Of a DNA stretch of 64,000 nt, positions 7,789-17,339 are shown piece after piece. A program made the position numbers and the translations under genes. The notes under the pieces were generated by a model. That model had not been told where the DNA came from and searched no databases. It saw only the letters and a list, made by a program, of their open reading frames with translations. Every line of letters begins with the position of its first letter. Position 1 is the stretch's first letter. The stretch comes from JAYWDA01 sp043747555 (lineage in GTDB: Bacteria > Bdellovibrionota > Bdellovibrionia > Bdellovibrionales > Bdellovibrionaceae), in contig JAYTOY010000007.1 in NCBI GenBank assembly GCA_043747555.1, positions 4,742 to 68,741 on the forward strand, given 5' to 3'.

Positions 7789-8793
7789 ATGGACGTATTT
7801 TTGGTCATCCTAATTTTTGCTGCCAAGGCCTTTGTTCTTGTTGCTGCCATCATTGTTGTTGTCGCTTTCATTGCCATTATGGCGGCTCGAAGTAAGCATC
7901 AACCATTGGTCGATATCGAAGACTTAAATCAACACTACCGCCGGCTTGAAACGGCTATTAAGTCAGAAGCCCTCACAGAAGCCGATTGGAAACTAGAAAA
8001 GAAAAAGCTTAAAAAAACCAAAAAAGACAAACCGCTTAAAAATCGAGTTTTTGTGATCGATTTCGACGGCGATATAAAAGCCTCGGAGGTTGAATCTTTG
8101 CGTGAAGAAGTCACCGCGTTGCTAACGACCGCGACTGTCGATGACGAAGTCGTCGTCTGCGTTGAAAGCCCCGGCGGCGTTGTTCATGGTTATGGCCTGG
8201 CCGCTTCACAATTAGTTAGATTTCGAGATCATAAAATTCCACTCACCGTTTGTGTAGACAAAGTCGCTGCCAGCGGCGGTTACCTGATGGCATGTACAGC
8301 CAATAAAATTTTATGTGCGCCTTTTGGCATCGTCGGATCAGTGGGTGTTGTCGCTCAAGTTCCAAATTTGAATCGCTTGCTTAAAAAACATGATGTCGAC
8401 TTTAAAGAATACACCGCCGGCGAGTTTAAACGCACCGTTAGCATCTTTGGCGAGATCACACCCAAGGGCGAACAAAAATTTATTCAACAATTGGAAGATA
8501 CCCACAAACTGTTTAAAAACTTCGTTCATAAGTACAGACCCAACCTTGATTTGCACCAGGTTGCGACCGGTGAATATTGGTATGGTGAAAATGCACTTTC
8601 CTTAGGTTTAGTTGATGAGATCATGACCAGCGACGCTTACTTAACAGCGCGCAGTCAGACTCACAGGGTCCTTAAAGTGAAGTTTGAAAAGAAGCAAAAA
8701 TGGAACGAAAAGCTTTCAGGAATCTTAGGAAAAACTTTAGAGAAAACTTTTTTAAAGGTCTTTTCTGAACTTGAAAAATCCCGCCTGATTTAA
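7789..8793 (+). CDS. sohB: SohB-type membrane protease (S49 family)
   Basis: 334 residues, close to the usual SohB length. The start is ATG 7789 because GGAGG at 7778-7782 precedes it and the protein then opens directly with its membrane segment (VFLVILIFAAKAFVLVAAII). The S49 core is clear: GDIKASEVESLREEV, ESPGGVVHGYG, the nucleophile Ser in VAASGGYLMA, GIVGSVGVVAQVPN, and a Lys in TAGEFKRT that fits the catalytic dyad base. The C-terminal GEYWYGENALSLGLVDEI is a SohB hallmark. It is predicted to cleave membrane-associated or periplasmic peptides. It is divergent from the FPPPP gene and probably has its own promoter in the 109 bases between them. Confidence 0.92.
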   Translation: MDVFLVILIFAAKAFVLVAAIIVVVAFIAIMAARSKHQPLVDIEDLNQHYRRLETAIKSEALTEADWKLEKKKLKKTKKDKPLKNRVFVIDFDGDIKASEVESLREEVTALLTTATVDDEVVVCVESPGGVVHGYGLAASQLVRFRDHKIPLTVCVDKVAASGGYLMACTANKILCAPFGIVGSVGVVAQVPNLNRLLKKHDVDFKEYTAGEFKRTVSIFGEITPKGEQKFIQQLEDTHKLFKNFVHKYRPNLDLHQVATGEYWYGENALSLGLVDEIMTSDAYLTARSQTHRVLKVKFEKKQKWNEKLSGILGKTLEKTFLKVFSELEKSRLI

Positions 8794-8858
8794 TGCGTTA
8801 TCGGCTTGGGAAAGACTCTTCCTTTGCTTTTAAATATTGCCTGAGGTAACTAAAACTA

Positions 8859-8876
8859 CTGGGGTTTTCGCCCCAG
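8859..8876 (+). promoter_or_regulatory. GC-rich hairpin in the oppD leader
   Basis: CTGGGG at 8859-8864 pairs with CCCCAG at 8871-8876 around a six-base loop. It ends 16 bases before the GTG start of oppD, touching the purine run AGAGGTGGGG that holds the ribosome-binding site. There is no T-run, so it is more likely a leader structure than a terminator. A regulatory role is inference. Confidence 0.35.
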
Positions 8877-8892
8877 AGGTGGGGCCAACTCA

Positions 8893-9897
8893 GTGGATAT
8901 TAGGACGACTCAAAGCCAGTCTAAAAGCATATCCACCGAGCCTGTTGTTTCGGTGCGTGATTTAGAAACTACGTTTTTTTCTAAGATGGGTGCCTTCCGA
9001 GCAGTTAATGGACTTTCCTATGATATTCACAAGGGTCAAACCTTGGGTATTGTCGGCGAATCTGGTTGCGGAAAATCGGTGACTTCGTTTTCGTTGATGC
9101 GCTTGATTGAACGTCCAGGGCAGATCACTGGCGGCTCTTTTTTCCTCAATAGCACAGACATATTAAAACTTTCAGAAACCGAAATGCAGGCCGTTCGTGG
9201 CGAACAGATGGCGATTATTTTTCAAGAACCGATGACCGCACTGAATCCGGTTTTAACCATCGGCTATCAAATTGATGAACAAATTTTAAAACATAAAAAA
9301 TGCAGCCTGGCTGAAGCCAAAGAGCGATCCATTGAAATGCTCAATCTGGTCGGGATTCCGTCCCCAGGGGATCGCTACCGAAATTATTCGCATCAGCTTT
9401 CTGGTGGGATGAGGCAACGAGCCATGATTGCCATGGCTCTATCCTGCGAACCAAAGTTTCTAATCGCCGATGAACCGACAACAGCATTAGATGTAACGAT
9501 TCAAGCTCAGATCCTAGAGCTGATCCAAAGCTTACAGAAAAAATTCAATATGACGGTGCAATTTATCACGCATGATTTAGGCGTGATCTCTGAAATTTCT
9601 GATCAAGTGCTTGTTATGTACGGTGGTCAAATGTGCGAGATGGCTGACACCACCGAATTATTTAATAATCCCAAGCATCCCTATACAGGTGCGCTGATTG
9701 GTTCAAGACCAAGATTAGGCCAGCGCCCTCACCGATTACAAACCATCGAAGGCACAGTGCCAGCGCCCCATGAACTGCCTAAGGGCTGTCCGTTTTTTAA
9801 CAGATGTCCGAATGCTTTACCAAAATGCCAAGACAACAGACCGCCTGTCACCGAGCCACGACCTGGCCACCGACTGGCTTGTTTTAACCCTCTGTAA
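8893..9897 (+). CDS. oppD: Oligopeptide ABC transporter, ATP-binding subunit OppD
   Basis: 334 residues from GTG 8893. Walker A GESGCGKS lies at about residues 55-62, the signature LSGGMRQR at about 169-176, and Walker B FLIADEP just after 188. The C-terminal Opp/Dpp extension includes NPKHPYTGAL and a Cys-rich stretch (CPFFNRCPNALPKC) typical of this subfamily. It powers uptake of peptides together with OppF at the inner membrane. It is first of a five-gene operon with oppF, A, B and C. Substrate (oligo- versus dipeptide) cannot be told from sequence. Confidence 0.93.
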   Translation: MDIRTTQSQSKSISTEPVVSVRDLETTFFSKMGAFRAVNGLSYDIHKGQTLGIVGESGCGKSVTSFSLMRLIERPGQITGGSFFLNSTDILKLSETEMQAVRGEQMAIIFQEPMTALNPVLTIGYQIDEQILKHKKCSLAEAKERSIEMLNLVGIPSPGDRYRNYSHQLSGGMRQRAMIAMALSCEPKFLIADEPTTALDVTIQAQILELIQSLQKKFNMTVQFITHDLGVISEISDQVLVMYGGQMCEMADTTELFNNPKHPYTGALIGSRPRLGQRPHRLQTIEGTVPAPHELPKGCPFFNRCPNALPKCQDNRPPVTEPRPGHRLACFNPL

Positions 9898-9910
9898 AGG
9901 AGAACTGCGT

Positions 9911-10903
9911 TTGAGCGAAGTGATTCTTGAGGCTAAAAATATTAAAAAGTATTTCCCCATTAAAAAGGGATTACTCTTACGTGAAGTCGGTCAGGTGAAA
10001 GCCGTTGATGGCGTTTCGCTGGTGATTAAAAAAGGTGAAACTTTAGGCCTTGTTGGCGAATCCGGTTGCGGCAAATCAACTTTAGGCCGCACGCTGATTC
10101 GCCTGTATGAACCGACAGCGGGAACTTTGACTTTCCGAAATGAAAATTTCGGACTGCTGAAGGGTGAAAAACTACGTTCGACCCGTCGGGAAATCCAGAT
10201 GATCTTTCAAGATCCATTTGCTTCTTTGGATCCACGTATGACAGTGGGACAGATCCTGCTTCAGCCTTTTGAAATTCACAACCACTTAGACCCACAAGCC
10301 AGATCTGCACGTATCTTAGAGCTTCTTTCCTTAGTTGGATTAAAGGCGTCACATATTAATCGCTACCCGCACGAGTTTTCTGGCGGCCAGCGCCAGCGGA
10401 TATGCATCGCCCGAGCCATTGCCTTAGATCCACAACTGATTATTTGCGATGAGCCCGTATCCGCTTTAGATGTTTCGATCCAAGCTCAGATTTTAAATCT
10501 GATGAAAGATTTGCAAGAAAAATTGAACCTGACTTATTTATTTATTTCCCATGATTTATCGGTGATTGAATATTTCTGTGACCGCGTGGCCGTCATGTAT
10601 CTTGGAAAAATTGTTGAATTCGCTCCGCGCGATGAGCTTTTTAAAAATCCAAAGCATCCCTACACGCAAGCTTTGATCGCATCGATTCCGCAAGTTGGCG
10701 TCGGTAAAAAACAGATGAAAAAATCTTTGGCTGGCGAAGTGCCCAGTCCTATTAATCCACCATCAGGCTGCACTTTTCACCCTCGGTGTCCGTATAGGAT
10801 GCCGATCTGTGATCAAGAAATCCCGTCGCTTTTAGGACAGGATCACAAAACAGCTTGTTGGCTTTTTGAAAAGAAAACTGAAACAACAAAGGAGATCTTA
10901 TGA
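9911..10903 (+). CDS. oppF: Oligopeptide ABC transporter, ATP-binding subunit OppF
   Basis: 330 residues. The start is TTG 9911 with AAAGGAGAA at 9896-9904, which also overlaps the end of oppD. The protein opens with VILEAKNIKKYFPIKKG, an OppF-type beginning, with Walker A GESGCGKST at about 49-57, signature FSGGQRQR, and Walker B LIICDEP followed by VSALDVSIQAQ. The C-terminus has the NPKHPYTQAL and CTFHPRCPYRMPIC elements of the family. It forms the second nucleotide-binding subunit with OppD. The last codons overlap the start of oppA by four bases (ATGA). Confidence 0.93.
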   Translation: MSEVILEAKNIKKYFPIKKGLLLREVGQVKAVDGVSLVIKKGETLGLVGESGCGKSTLGRTLIRLYEPTAGTLTFRNENFGLLKGEKLRSTRREIQMIFQDPFASLDPRMTVGQILLQPFEIHNHLDPQARSARILELLSLVGLKASHINRYPHEFSGGQRQRICIARAIALDPQLIICDEPVSALDVSIQAQILNLMKDLQEKLNLTYLFISHDLSVIEYFCDRVAVMYLGKIVEFAPRDELFKNPKHPYTQALIASIPQVGVGKKQMKKSLAGEVPSPINPPSGCTFHPRCPYRMPICDQEIPSLLGQDHKTACWLFEKKTETTKEIL

Positions 10904-12588
10904 AGATGACTTTTTGGGCCTTGGCCGTAGCGCTTTCGCTGAGCTTTCTGAATATATCAGTGGCGAAAGCTTTAAATAATGACGAGCTTAAGATGGGTTC
11001 TTCACAAGAGTATGACTCCTTAAATCCCATGGTGATGTCATCGATGATTTCAACAACATTGAACCGAATGACAAATCGCTCGCTAGTGAATCTAGACGCA
11101 GATTCAAAATGGGTCGCCCAACTTGCAAAAGAAATTCCGACTCTTGAAAATGGCAAAGCCAAAACAATTGATGTTGGCGGCAAGAAAAAAATCGTCGCCG
11201 TTTGGGAGATTCTAGATAACGCAAAATGGGGCGATGGCAATCCTTTGACCTGCGCGGACTTTGCTTTTGCTTTAAAAGTCGCAGCGTCACCCAATGTTTC
11301 CGTAGGCGAAAAAGAAACTTACACCCAAGTTGAAAAAATTGAATTTGACCCAAAGACGCCAAAAAAGTGTACTTTTACTTACGAAAAAGCCCGTTGGGAT
11401 TTTAACCGCTTAGGACAGTTCTTTCCACTGCCGAAGCATTTAGAAGAGCCCGTTTTTGAAAAATACAGCAAAGAAAAAGAAGGCTACGAAAAAAATTCTT
11501 TGTACACAAAAAGCCCCACCACGCCCGGACTTTTTGTCGGACCCTATGTTTATTCAGAAGTTAAGCTAGGAAGCCACGTCACCTTAACACCAAACCCTTA
11601 TTTTTATGGACCACCGGCTAAGATTAAAAAAATTATTCTAAAATTTATTTCTAATACAGGAACCATGGAAGCCAATCTAGTTTCTGGCACCATCGATATG
11701 ATCACAACGACAGGCTTAAAATTTGACCAGGCTGTAACTTTGGATAAAAAAATTCAATCCCAAAAACTTCCTTATCAGGTCGTTTTTGTTCCCAGTGTGA
11801 CGTACGAACATATTGATTTAAACTTAAATAACCCAATTTTAAAAGATTTGCGCGTGCGAAAAGCGCTTGTCCACGCTATTAACCGCGAAGAATTAGTAAA
11901 GTCTTTATTTGATGGAAAACAGCAGGCGGCTTTGCATTTTATGACGCCAAAAGATCCTTGGTACACAGCTGATCCTAAGTTTGTTGCCATTTATCGCTAC
12001 TCGCGCCGTGAAGCTCAGAAACTTTTAGAAGACGCTGGCTGGAAAGTGGGCGCTGACGGTTTCAGATTTAAAGATGGTAAAAAATTGTCATTAGAAATCA
12101 ATACAACGGCTGGTGATAAAACGCGAGAAACGGTTGAAAGCTATTTGCAAGAGCAATGGAAGCAAATTGGCATTGATGTGCAAATTAAAAATGAAGTGGC
12201 TCGAACTTTTTTTAGCGAAACAACTCGTAAAAGAAAGTATTCTGCGATGGCCCTTTTTGCCTGGATTTCATCGCCAGAAAATAATCCACGCTCGACTTAT
12301 TCAACAACCGCGATCCCCAATACTAAAAATGGTTGGTCAGGACAGAATTTTACCAGCTGGTCGAACCCAAAGGTCGACCAAATTGTTGACCAGTTGGATG
12401 TTGAATTTAATGCTAAAAAACGTGTTGAATTAGCCTGGGATTTACAAAAACTTTACACCGAAGAAGTTCCAGTTCTTCCTTTATATTATCGGTCTGATAT
12501 TGCGGTTTTACCGGCGGGCCTGAAAAACGTCCGATTAACAGGCCATCAGTTCCCTGAAACAAACGAAGTCGAAAAGTGGAGCTTCTAG
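10900..12588 (+). CDS. oppA: Periplasmic oligopeptide-binding protein (solute-binding family 5)
   Basis: 562 residues with a signal peptide (FWALAVALSLSFLNISVAKA) and no lipobox, so it should be a free periplasmic protein. Family 5 features include EYDSLNPMVMSS near the N-terminus, WGDGNPLTCADFAFALK, and the ILKDLRVRKALVHAINREE segment. The length is normal. GGAG precedes the ATG, which overlaps the oppF stop. It binds peptides and delivers them to OppBC. Its place after the ATPase genes rather than first in the operon is the reverse of the enterobacterial order. Confidence 0.92.
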   Translation: MKMTFWALAVALSLSFLNISVAKALNNDELKMGSSQEYDSLNPMVMSSMISTTLNRMTNRSLVNLDADSKWVAQLAKEIPTLENGKAKTIDVGGKKKIVAVWEILDNAKWGDGNPLTCADFAFALKVAASPNVSVGEKETYTQVEKIEFDPKTPKKCTFTYEKARWDFNRLGQFFPLPKHLEEPVFEKYSKEKEGYEKNSLYTKSPTTPGLFVGPYVYSEVKLGSHVTLTPNPYFYGPPAKIKKIILKFISNTGTMEANLVSGTIDMITTTGLKFDQAVTLDKKIQSQKLPYQVVFVPSVTYEHIDLNLNNPILKDLRVRKALVHAINREELVKSLFDGKQQAALHFMTPKDPWYTADPKFVAIYRYSRREAQKLLEDAGWKVGADGFRFKDGKKLSLEINTTAGDKTRETVESYLQEQWKQIGIDVQIKNEVARTFFSETTRKRKYSAMALFAWISSPENNPRSTYSTTAIPNTKNGWSGQNFTSWSNPKVDQIVDQLDVEFNAKKRVELAWDLQKLYTEEVPVLPLYYRSDIAVLPAGLKNVRLTGHQFPETNEVEKWSF

Positions 12589-12589
12589 A

Positions 12590-13561
12590 ATGTTAACGTA
12601 TATCACCCGGCGATTACTTCAGACATTGGTGGTGATTGCCATCCTTTCCTATGTCTGTTTTTACATTATGACTCTGATGCCGGGTGATCCTGTTGAAATG
12701 ATGATTGCTTCAAACCCTCGGATCACATCGGCCGATGTCGCTCGCCTTCGCGAGCTTTATGGTTTGGATCAGCCTTCTTATGTCAGATACATGAACTGGG
12801 TTGAAACTGTGGCCAAAGGTGATTTGGGCTACAGCCGAACTTATAAAGTACCAGTGACAGAAATTATGGGACCAAGGCTTTGGAATACTTTTGTTCTGTC
12901 ATTTTGGGCGCTGATGATTTCAATTGTGATCTCGGTGCCGCTTGGCGTTTACACAGCTCTAAAGCCCGGTGGGAAACTGGATTACACTTTAAACCTGCTA
13001 TCCTTTGCAGGAATCTCGATCCCCTCTTTTTGGCTGGGTATTTTATTAATTATTATTTTTGCTGTGACGCTGGGTTGGTTCCCAGCCAGCGGGACTGAAA
13101 CCATTGGCTTTCAACCTGCCAACTTTTGGGAGGCCATGAAAGATCGCGCATGGTATTTATTTTTGCCGACGATCAGCCTCAGCATTCAGCAGATTGGCCG
13201 CTTCGTTCGATTTGCCAGATCTTCGATGCTTGAAGCCATGCGAAACGATTATATCAGAACAGCCAAAGCCAAAGGCCTGACTAGGAATATCATCGTTTGG
13301 CAGCATGCTTTCAGGAACGCCTTAATTCCGCTCATCACAGTGTTAGCATTAAGTTTGTCGACTTTATTTTCAGGAGCGATCTTAACTGAAACTGTTTTTT
13401 CGTATCAGGGTGTCGGAAAACTTGTTTATGACTCGATCATGGCCAACGATTTTAATGTCGCGATGGTGTCATTTATTATTTCAGTCAGCATGGTTTTAAT
13501 CATGAATTTAGTCGCAGATATTTTGTACGGGTTTGCAGATCCCCGCATCGCTTACCACTAA
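12590..13561 (+). CDS. oppB: Oligopeptide ABC transporter permease OppB
   Basis: 323 residues with six membrane segments. The N-terminus YITRRLLQTLVVIAILSYV and LMPGDP are typical of OppB/DppB. The EAA loop is visible in NDYIRTAKAKGLTRNIIVWQ. The start ATG lies one base after the oppA stop. It forms the membrane channel with OppC. Confidence 0.93.
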   Translation: MLTYITRRLLQTLVVIAILSYVCFYIMTLMPGDPVEMMIASNPRITSADVARLRELYGLDQPSYVRYMNWVETVAKGDLGYSRTYKVPVTEIMGPRLWNTFVLSFWALMISIVISVPLGVYTALKPGGKLDYTLNLLSFAGISIPSFWLGILLIIIFAVTLGWFPASGTETIGFQPANFWEAMKDRAWYLFLPTISLSIQQIGRFVRFARSSMLEAMRNDYIRTAKAKGLTRNIIVWQHAFRNALIPLITVLALSLSTLFSGAILTETVFSYQGVGKLVYDSIMANDFNVAMVSFIISVSMVLIMNLVADILYGFADPRIAYH

Positions 13562-13568
13562 GGGTATT

Positions 13569-14756
13569 ATGAAAAAATTTAAAGAGCCAAGTGCCCTAGA
13601 CATTAAGAATGCAGAAACCGCACAAAGCATGTGGCAGATTGTGCTGTCTCAGTTCTTAGAACATAAAATGGCCGTGGCTGGCGGTTTGATTATTTTATTT
13701 TTCCTGACCATATCCCTTGGCGCTGATGTCATCAGCCGAGTGATGGGCATTGACCCCAATAAACAAAACTTGGGAGCGCGCTACGAGCAACCTTTAACAC
13801 GCACTGAATATTCCCAAGATCAAAAAGAAATTGAAATTGAAAACTGGATTAATGCGAATCCAACAGAAGCCAGCAAAATTCAAAAAGATTTAGTCGAAAA
13901 ACAATTGGTCACAGTCCCAGAGGCTGATGCCCTTTACGATGTGATTTCACTCCCTAAGCTTGAGGCCTTAGAAAAATTAAAATCCCTCAATACAGCAGAA
14001 GCTATACGCCTAGAACCGGTTGTTCAGTCTTTTTCCAGTTATCACATTTTTGGCACTGATGAAGTGGGTCGCGATGTTTTCTTGCGTTTGATTTACGGAG
14101 CGCGGGTCTCGATCGGCGTCGGTATTTTGGTTGCCATCGCGTCAGCACTGATCGGTCTAGTGATTGGTGCTGTGGCTGGTTACTATGGGGGTTTTCTTGA
14201 TAATGCTTTAATGCGTTTAACAGATGCCCTGCTATCTTTGCCCCTGATTCCTGTCTTAATTGTTGTCGCAGCCATTGATCTACAAAAAGTACCGTTTTTA
14301 AATTCGCTTCTGCCCTCCGGAATGGAAAGCATCTTTAAAATGGTGATCATCCTGTGCCTATTTTCTTGGATGGGTGTTGCCCGCTTAGTGCGAGGTAGTA
14401 TTCTTTCCTTGCGCGAACGAGAGTTCGTTTTAGCGGCCAAAACTTTAGGGGCCAAAGACAGCACAATTATATTAAGGCATATGTTTCCTAATGTGATTGC
14501 GCCGATGCTTGTATCGATCACCTTGGGTGTGGGTGAGTCCATTTTATTTGAAGCGGCCCTCAGCTTTTTAGGACTGGGCATTATGCCCCCGACGCCAAGC
14601 TGGGGGAATATGCTTAATAATGCTCAGGAAGTGATTTATAAAAATATTTGGCTCTGTATCCTACCTGGAGTTATGATTCTTTTGACGGTGATCAGTTTTA
14701 ATTTTCTGGGCGATGGCTTGCAAGATGCTGTCGATCCTAAATCAATCCGTCGTTAG
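13569..14756 (+). CDS. oppC: Oligopeptide ABC transporter permease OppC, with enlarged first periplasmic loop
   Basis: 395 residues from ATG 13569, eight bases after oppB. The channel core is normal: IFGTDEVGRDVFLRLIYGARVS, then membrane helices and an EAA loop (REREFVLAAKTLGAKDSTII), ending with FLGDGLQDAVDPK. Between the first membrane helix (GGLIILFFLTISLGADVI) and FGTDEVGRD lie about 100 residues, including a charged helical stretch (about residues 75-145), far longer than in short OppC proteins. This loop faces the periplasm and could contact OppA. The role of the insertion is unknown. Confidence 0.9.
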   Translation: MKKFKEPSALDIKNAETAQSMWQIVLSQFLEHKMAVAGGLIILFFLTISLGADVISRVMGIDPNKQNLGARYEQPLTRTEYSQDQKEIEIENWINANPTEASKIQKDLVEKQLVTVPEADALYDVISLPKLEALEKLKSLNTAEAIRLEPVVQSFSSYHIFGTDEVGRDVFLRLIYGARVSIGVGILVAIASALIGLVIGAVAGYYGGFLDNALMRLTDALLSLPLIPVLIVVAAIDLQKVPFLNSLLPSGMESIFKMVIILCLFSWMGVARLVRGSILSLREREFVLAAKTLGAKDSTIILRHMFPNVIAPMLVSITLGVGESILFEAALSFLGLGIMPPTPSWGNMLNNAQEVIYKNIWLCILPGVMILLTVISFNFLGDGLQDAVDPKSIRR

Positions 14757-14762
14757 GATGAA

Positions 14763-16829
14763 ATGAAGTTCTGGCAGACGCCAAAAAATTGGTTAAGTTC
14801 TATTAAGGAATGGATTTTTTTTGAGCGCCGTTTTCGTGTTCGAAAAGATTTGCATCACCTTCTAGAAGAATTGCACGACTGTGACGACTTTGAAAAACGT
14901 GTCGACTGGGTGATTTATTTCTGTGCCTGGCTAAGACTCCCCCACAATCCTGAACTTGATACGGCTATGGACTCTTCCAGAATCCCTAGTGTGCGATTTA
15001 AATATGTTCTGCATATTTTGGACAAAAACCTAGCCATGAAGGCTCGATTCTTTGAAGTCATTCAGCAAACTTTAATGGATATGAGTGATCTGGATTTTTT
15101 TAGCGAAGTCGGCCTCAGCAATCAGGTCGGTTTTGTTCAAGAATTGACCGAAAGGATTATGTTAAAGGCGCTCCCCTCGACGCCCTTAAAGCATGATTTG
15201 TCGTCTTTGATTTCCCAGCTATTCCCCGATGAAGAGGACTTAGTTTGGATCGATCACCTGGATGAAGAAATCCTGACTCAACTGTTGAATGAGTTTTTAG
15301 CCCATCAAACAGTGCCAATGACAGCGGTCGTTTATGATTTAACCGATGCACTGGTTTTTTTAGGCAGCCAAGTGCAGTCTTTGGTCTTAAGCACCCAATT
15401 CAGAAAGCGCCTTCAGTATCGACATTTAAAAGACATGCCTTTTTATAATTTTGGCATCATTTTGCATGAATTTAATCAAGCTAGACGCGACCAAAATTGG
15501 GAACAACTTAAAGAACTTCAGCATAAAATTCTTTATGATATTTCAAAATGCCATGAGGCTTTAGACGACATTCACTCGCACTTGGATGAACATGGCGTGA
15601 GTCTTTCCATGGTTTTTCAAATGGAACGCCTGCGCCGGCAGTTAGCCCGCGTGATGATCATTGTTGAAACCTTGGTGCAGCCGATTGTTCCCGCCGCAAC
15701 CTTCAGAGAATTTCTATTGCAGCTGGTGCATGACGTGCAATCCAAAAGAAGTTTGCGGTCTTTCCTGTACGACTCCTTGCAACTTTTAACTTTAAAAGTC
15801 GTCGAGCGAAATTCAGAAATTGGTGACCACTATATCACCCACACCAAAGCAGAATACTTTTCCATGTTTCGAAAAGCCGGCGGCGGCGGGTTTGTTACAG
15901 CCTTCACGGTTTTTCTAAAACTGGGTGTTGCAGCCCTTGGACTTCCCGGATTTTTAGCTGGATTTGTTGCAAGCTTAAATTATTCGTCCAGTTTCCTTGC
16001 CATTCAATTTTTTGGTTTTTCACTAGCGACAAAGCAACCCGCATCAACTGCGCCCAGCATAGCCACAAAACTAAGAAACTTAAATCCCGCAAAGCTCTCC
16101 GCCGTCACCGATGAGATGATGGCACTTTTAAGAACCCAGTTGATCGGAATTTTAGGCAATTTATGCCTGGTGATCCCCACAACACTTTTGATTTTCTATC
16201 TCCATAAAATCGTCAGTGGTCATAATTTAATATCAAATGAAAAAGCCGAATATATCATGCACTCCACTTTTTTAACGGGACCGTCTTTTATTTACGCGGC
16301 TTTCACTGGTTGCTTGTTGTTTGCTTCAAGTCTTTTTGCGGGCTGGTTTGATAACTGGGTGACCCTTCGAAAAATCAAAGAGCGAATTCGCTACAATGAA
16401 AAAATAAGAAATATTTTTGGCCGCAGGCAAGCTCGAGCCACAGGAAATTTTATTCAGAAAAATGCGGCCGCGTTAGCCGGCAATATCAGTTTGGGATTTA
16501 TGTTAGGACTTCTTCCAGAAATTCTCCACTTTTTTGGCATTCCCTTAGAAGTGCGCCACATCACTTTATCGACAGGAAGCCTTGCTATTGCCGTCCCCAC
16601 ATTAGGATTCGATGTTTTGCTAACATGGCCTTTTTGGAATGCAATGATTGGAATTCTAGTGATTGGAACACTTAATTTATCCGTTAGCTTTGCTCTGGCT
16701 TTCACTCTGGCCCTGAGTGCCCAGAAAATCCGCCGACCGCAGCGGCGGGCCTTACTTATTTCTTTCCTAGAAAGAATAGCAAAGAGCCCCTTACAACTAT
16801 TTTTGCCGCAAGGGCCATCTTCGAAATAG
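14763..16829 (+). CDS. Large membrane protein of the so-called site-specific recombinase (Gcr/SpecificRecomb) family
   Basis: 688 residues. The first 370 or so are soluble and helical; the C-terminal third has about six membrane segments with the family-typical GGGGFVTAFTVFLKLG, LNYSSSFLAIQFFGFSLATK and SLGFMLGLLPEILHFFGIPL. This family carries the inherited label site-specific recombinase, but I see no serine or tyrosine recombinase motif, and a polytopic membrane protein is an unlikely recombinase. It starts six bases after oppC and is probably in the same transcript. The true function is unknown; an envelope role is a guess from topology and context. Confidence 0.75.
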   Translation: MKFWQTPKNWLSSIKEWIFFERRFRVRKDLHHLLEELHDCDDFEKRVDWVIYFCAWLRLPHNPELDTAMDSSRIPSVRFKYVLHILDKNLAMKARFFEVIQQTLMDMSDLDFFSEVGLSNQVGFVQELTERIMLKALPSTPLKHDLSSLISQLFPDEEDLVWIDHLDEEILTQLLNEFLAHQTVPMTAVVYDLTDALVFLGSQVQSLVLSTQFRKRLQYRHLKDMPFYNFGIILHEFNQARRDQNWEQLKELQHKILYDISKCHEALDDIHSHLDEHGVSLSMVFQMERLRRQLARVMIIVETLVQPIVPAATFREFLLQLVHDVQSKRSLRSFLYDSLQLLTLKVVERNSEIGDHYITHTKAEYFSMFRKAGGGGFVTAFTVFLKLGVAALGLPGFLAGFVASLNYSSSFLAIQFFGFSLATKQPASTAPSIATKLRNLNPAKLSAVTDEMMALLRTQLIGILGNLCLVIPTTLLIFYLHKIVSGHNLISNEKAEYIMHSTFLTGPSFIYAAFTGCLLFASSLFAGWFDNWVTLRKIKERIRYNEKIRNIFGRRQARATGNFIQKNAAALAGNISLGFMLGLLPEILHFFGIPLEVRHITLSTGSLAIAVPTLGFDVLLTWPFWNAMIGILVIGTLNLSVSFALAFTLALSAQKIRRPQRRALLISFLERIAKSPLQLFLPQGPSSK

Positions 16830-16860
16830 GTTTTCTTGCCTGGCTATTTGTAGTCCCGGT

Positions 16861-17217
16861 CTATTTACAGGCCGATAAAACTAAATAATATTCTTCTTCG
16901 TGAACTGAGGGCATCGCGCAGGGACCCAAGTGAATTACTCCGTCCTTAATTGATAAACTTGCATCGCAAATTTCGGTTCCACGCCGCTCAAGACCCGAAG
17001 TTAAAATACGAACCACTTCAAAGTCGTTTCCTTCGTAACAAAGATTCTCTTTTAAACGAAGGTCATAAAGATACCCAAGAATTGGCTTTCTCGCCAAATT
17101 GATATCACCTTGAGAAACCCGCTGAACCGAGCCATTTTCAGTCCAAACAACAGCGCTTGTCGTAGCCATCGCTGTCGACGTCAAAAATAACCAAACTGCA
17201 CATATTTTAATCATCAT
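16861..17217 (-). CDS. Small secreted hypothetical protein
   Basis: 118 residues with a signal peptide (MMIKICAVWLFLTSTAMATT); the start is ATG 17217 or the next codon. The mature part is about 100 residues with four Cys (in ENLCYEG, GTEICDA, LGPCAMP and LSACK), which suggests two disulfides in the periplasm or outside. GGGGGA-like purines lie just upstream on the coding strand. No family recognised. Confidence 0.65.
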   Translation of the reverse strand: MMIKICAVWLFLTSTAMATTSAVVWTENGSVQRVSQGDINLARKPILGYLYDLRLKENLCYEGNDFEVVRILTSGLERRGTEICDASLSIKDGVIHLGPCAMPSVHEEEYYLVLSACK

Positions 17218-17339
17218 AAAATCCCCCAGTTAGAGGCCCGAACCTAATGGCGTTTAGAACATTAAGCAACAGCAATCCAACGGTTTTTTACCAGCCGTAG
17301 CGGGTGTGGCCTAGCCTCCTGAGCATACTTAAATTTATT

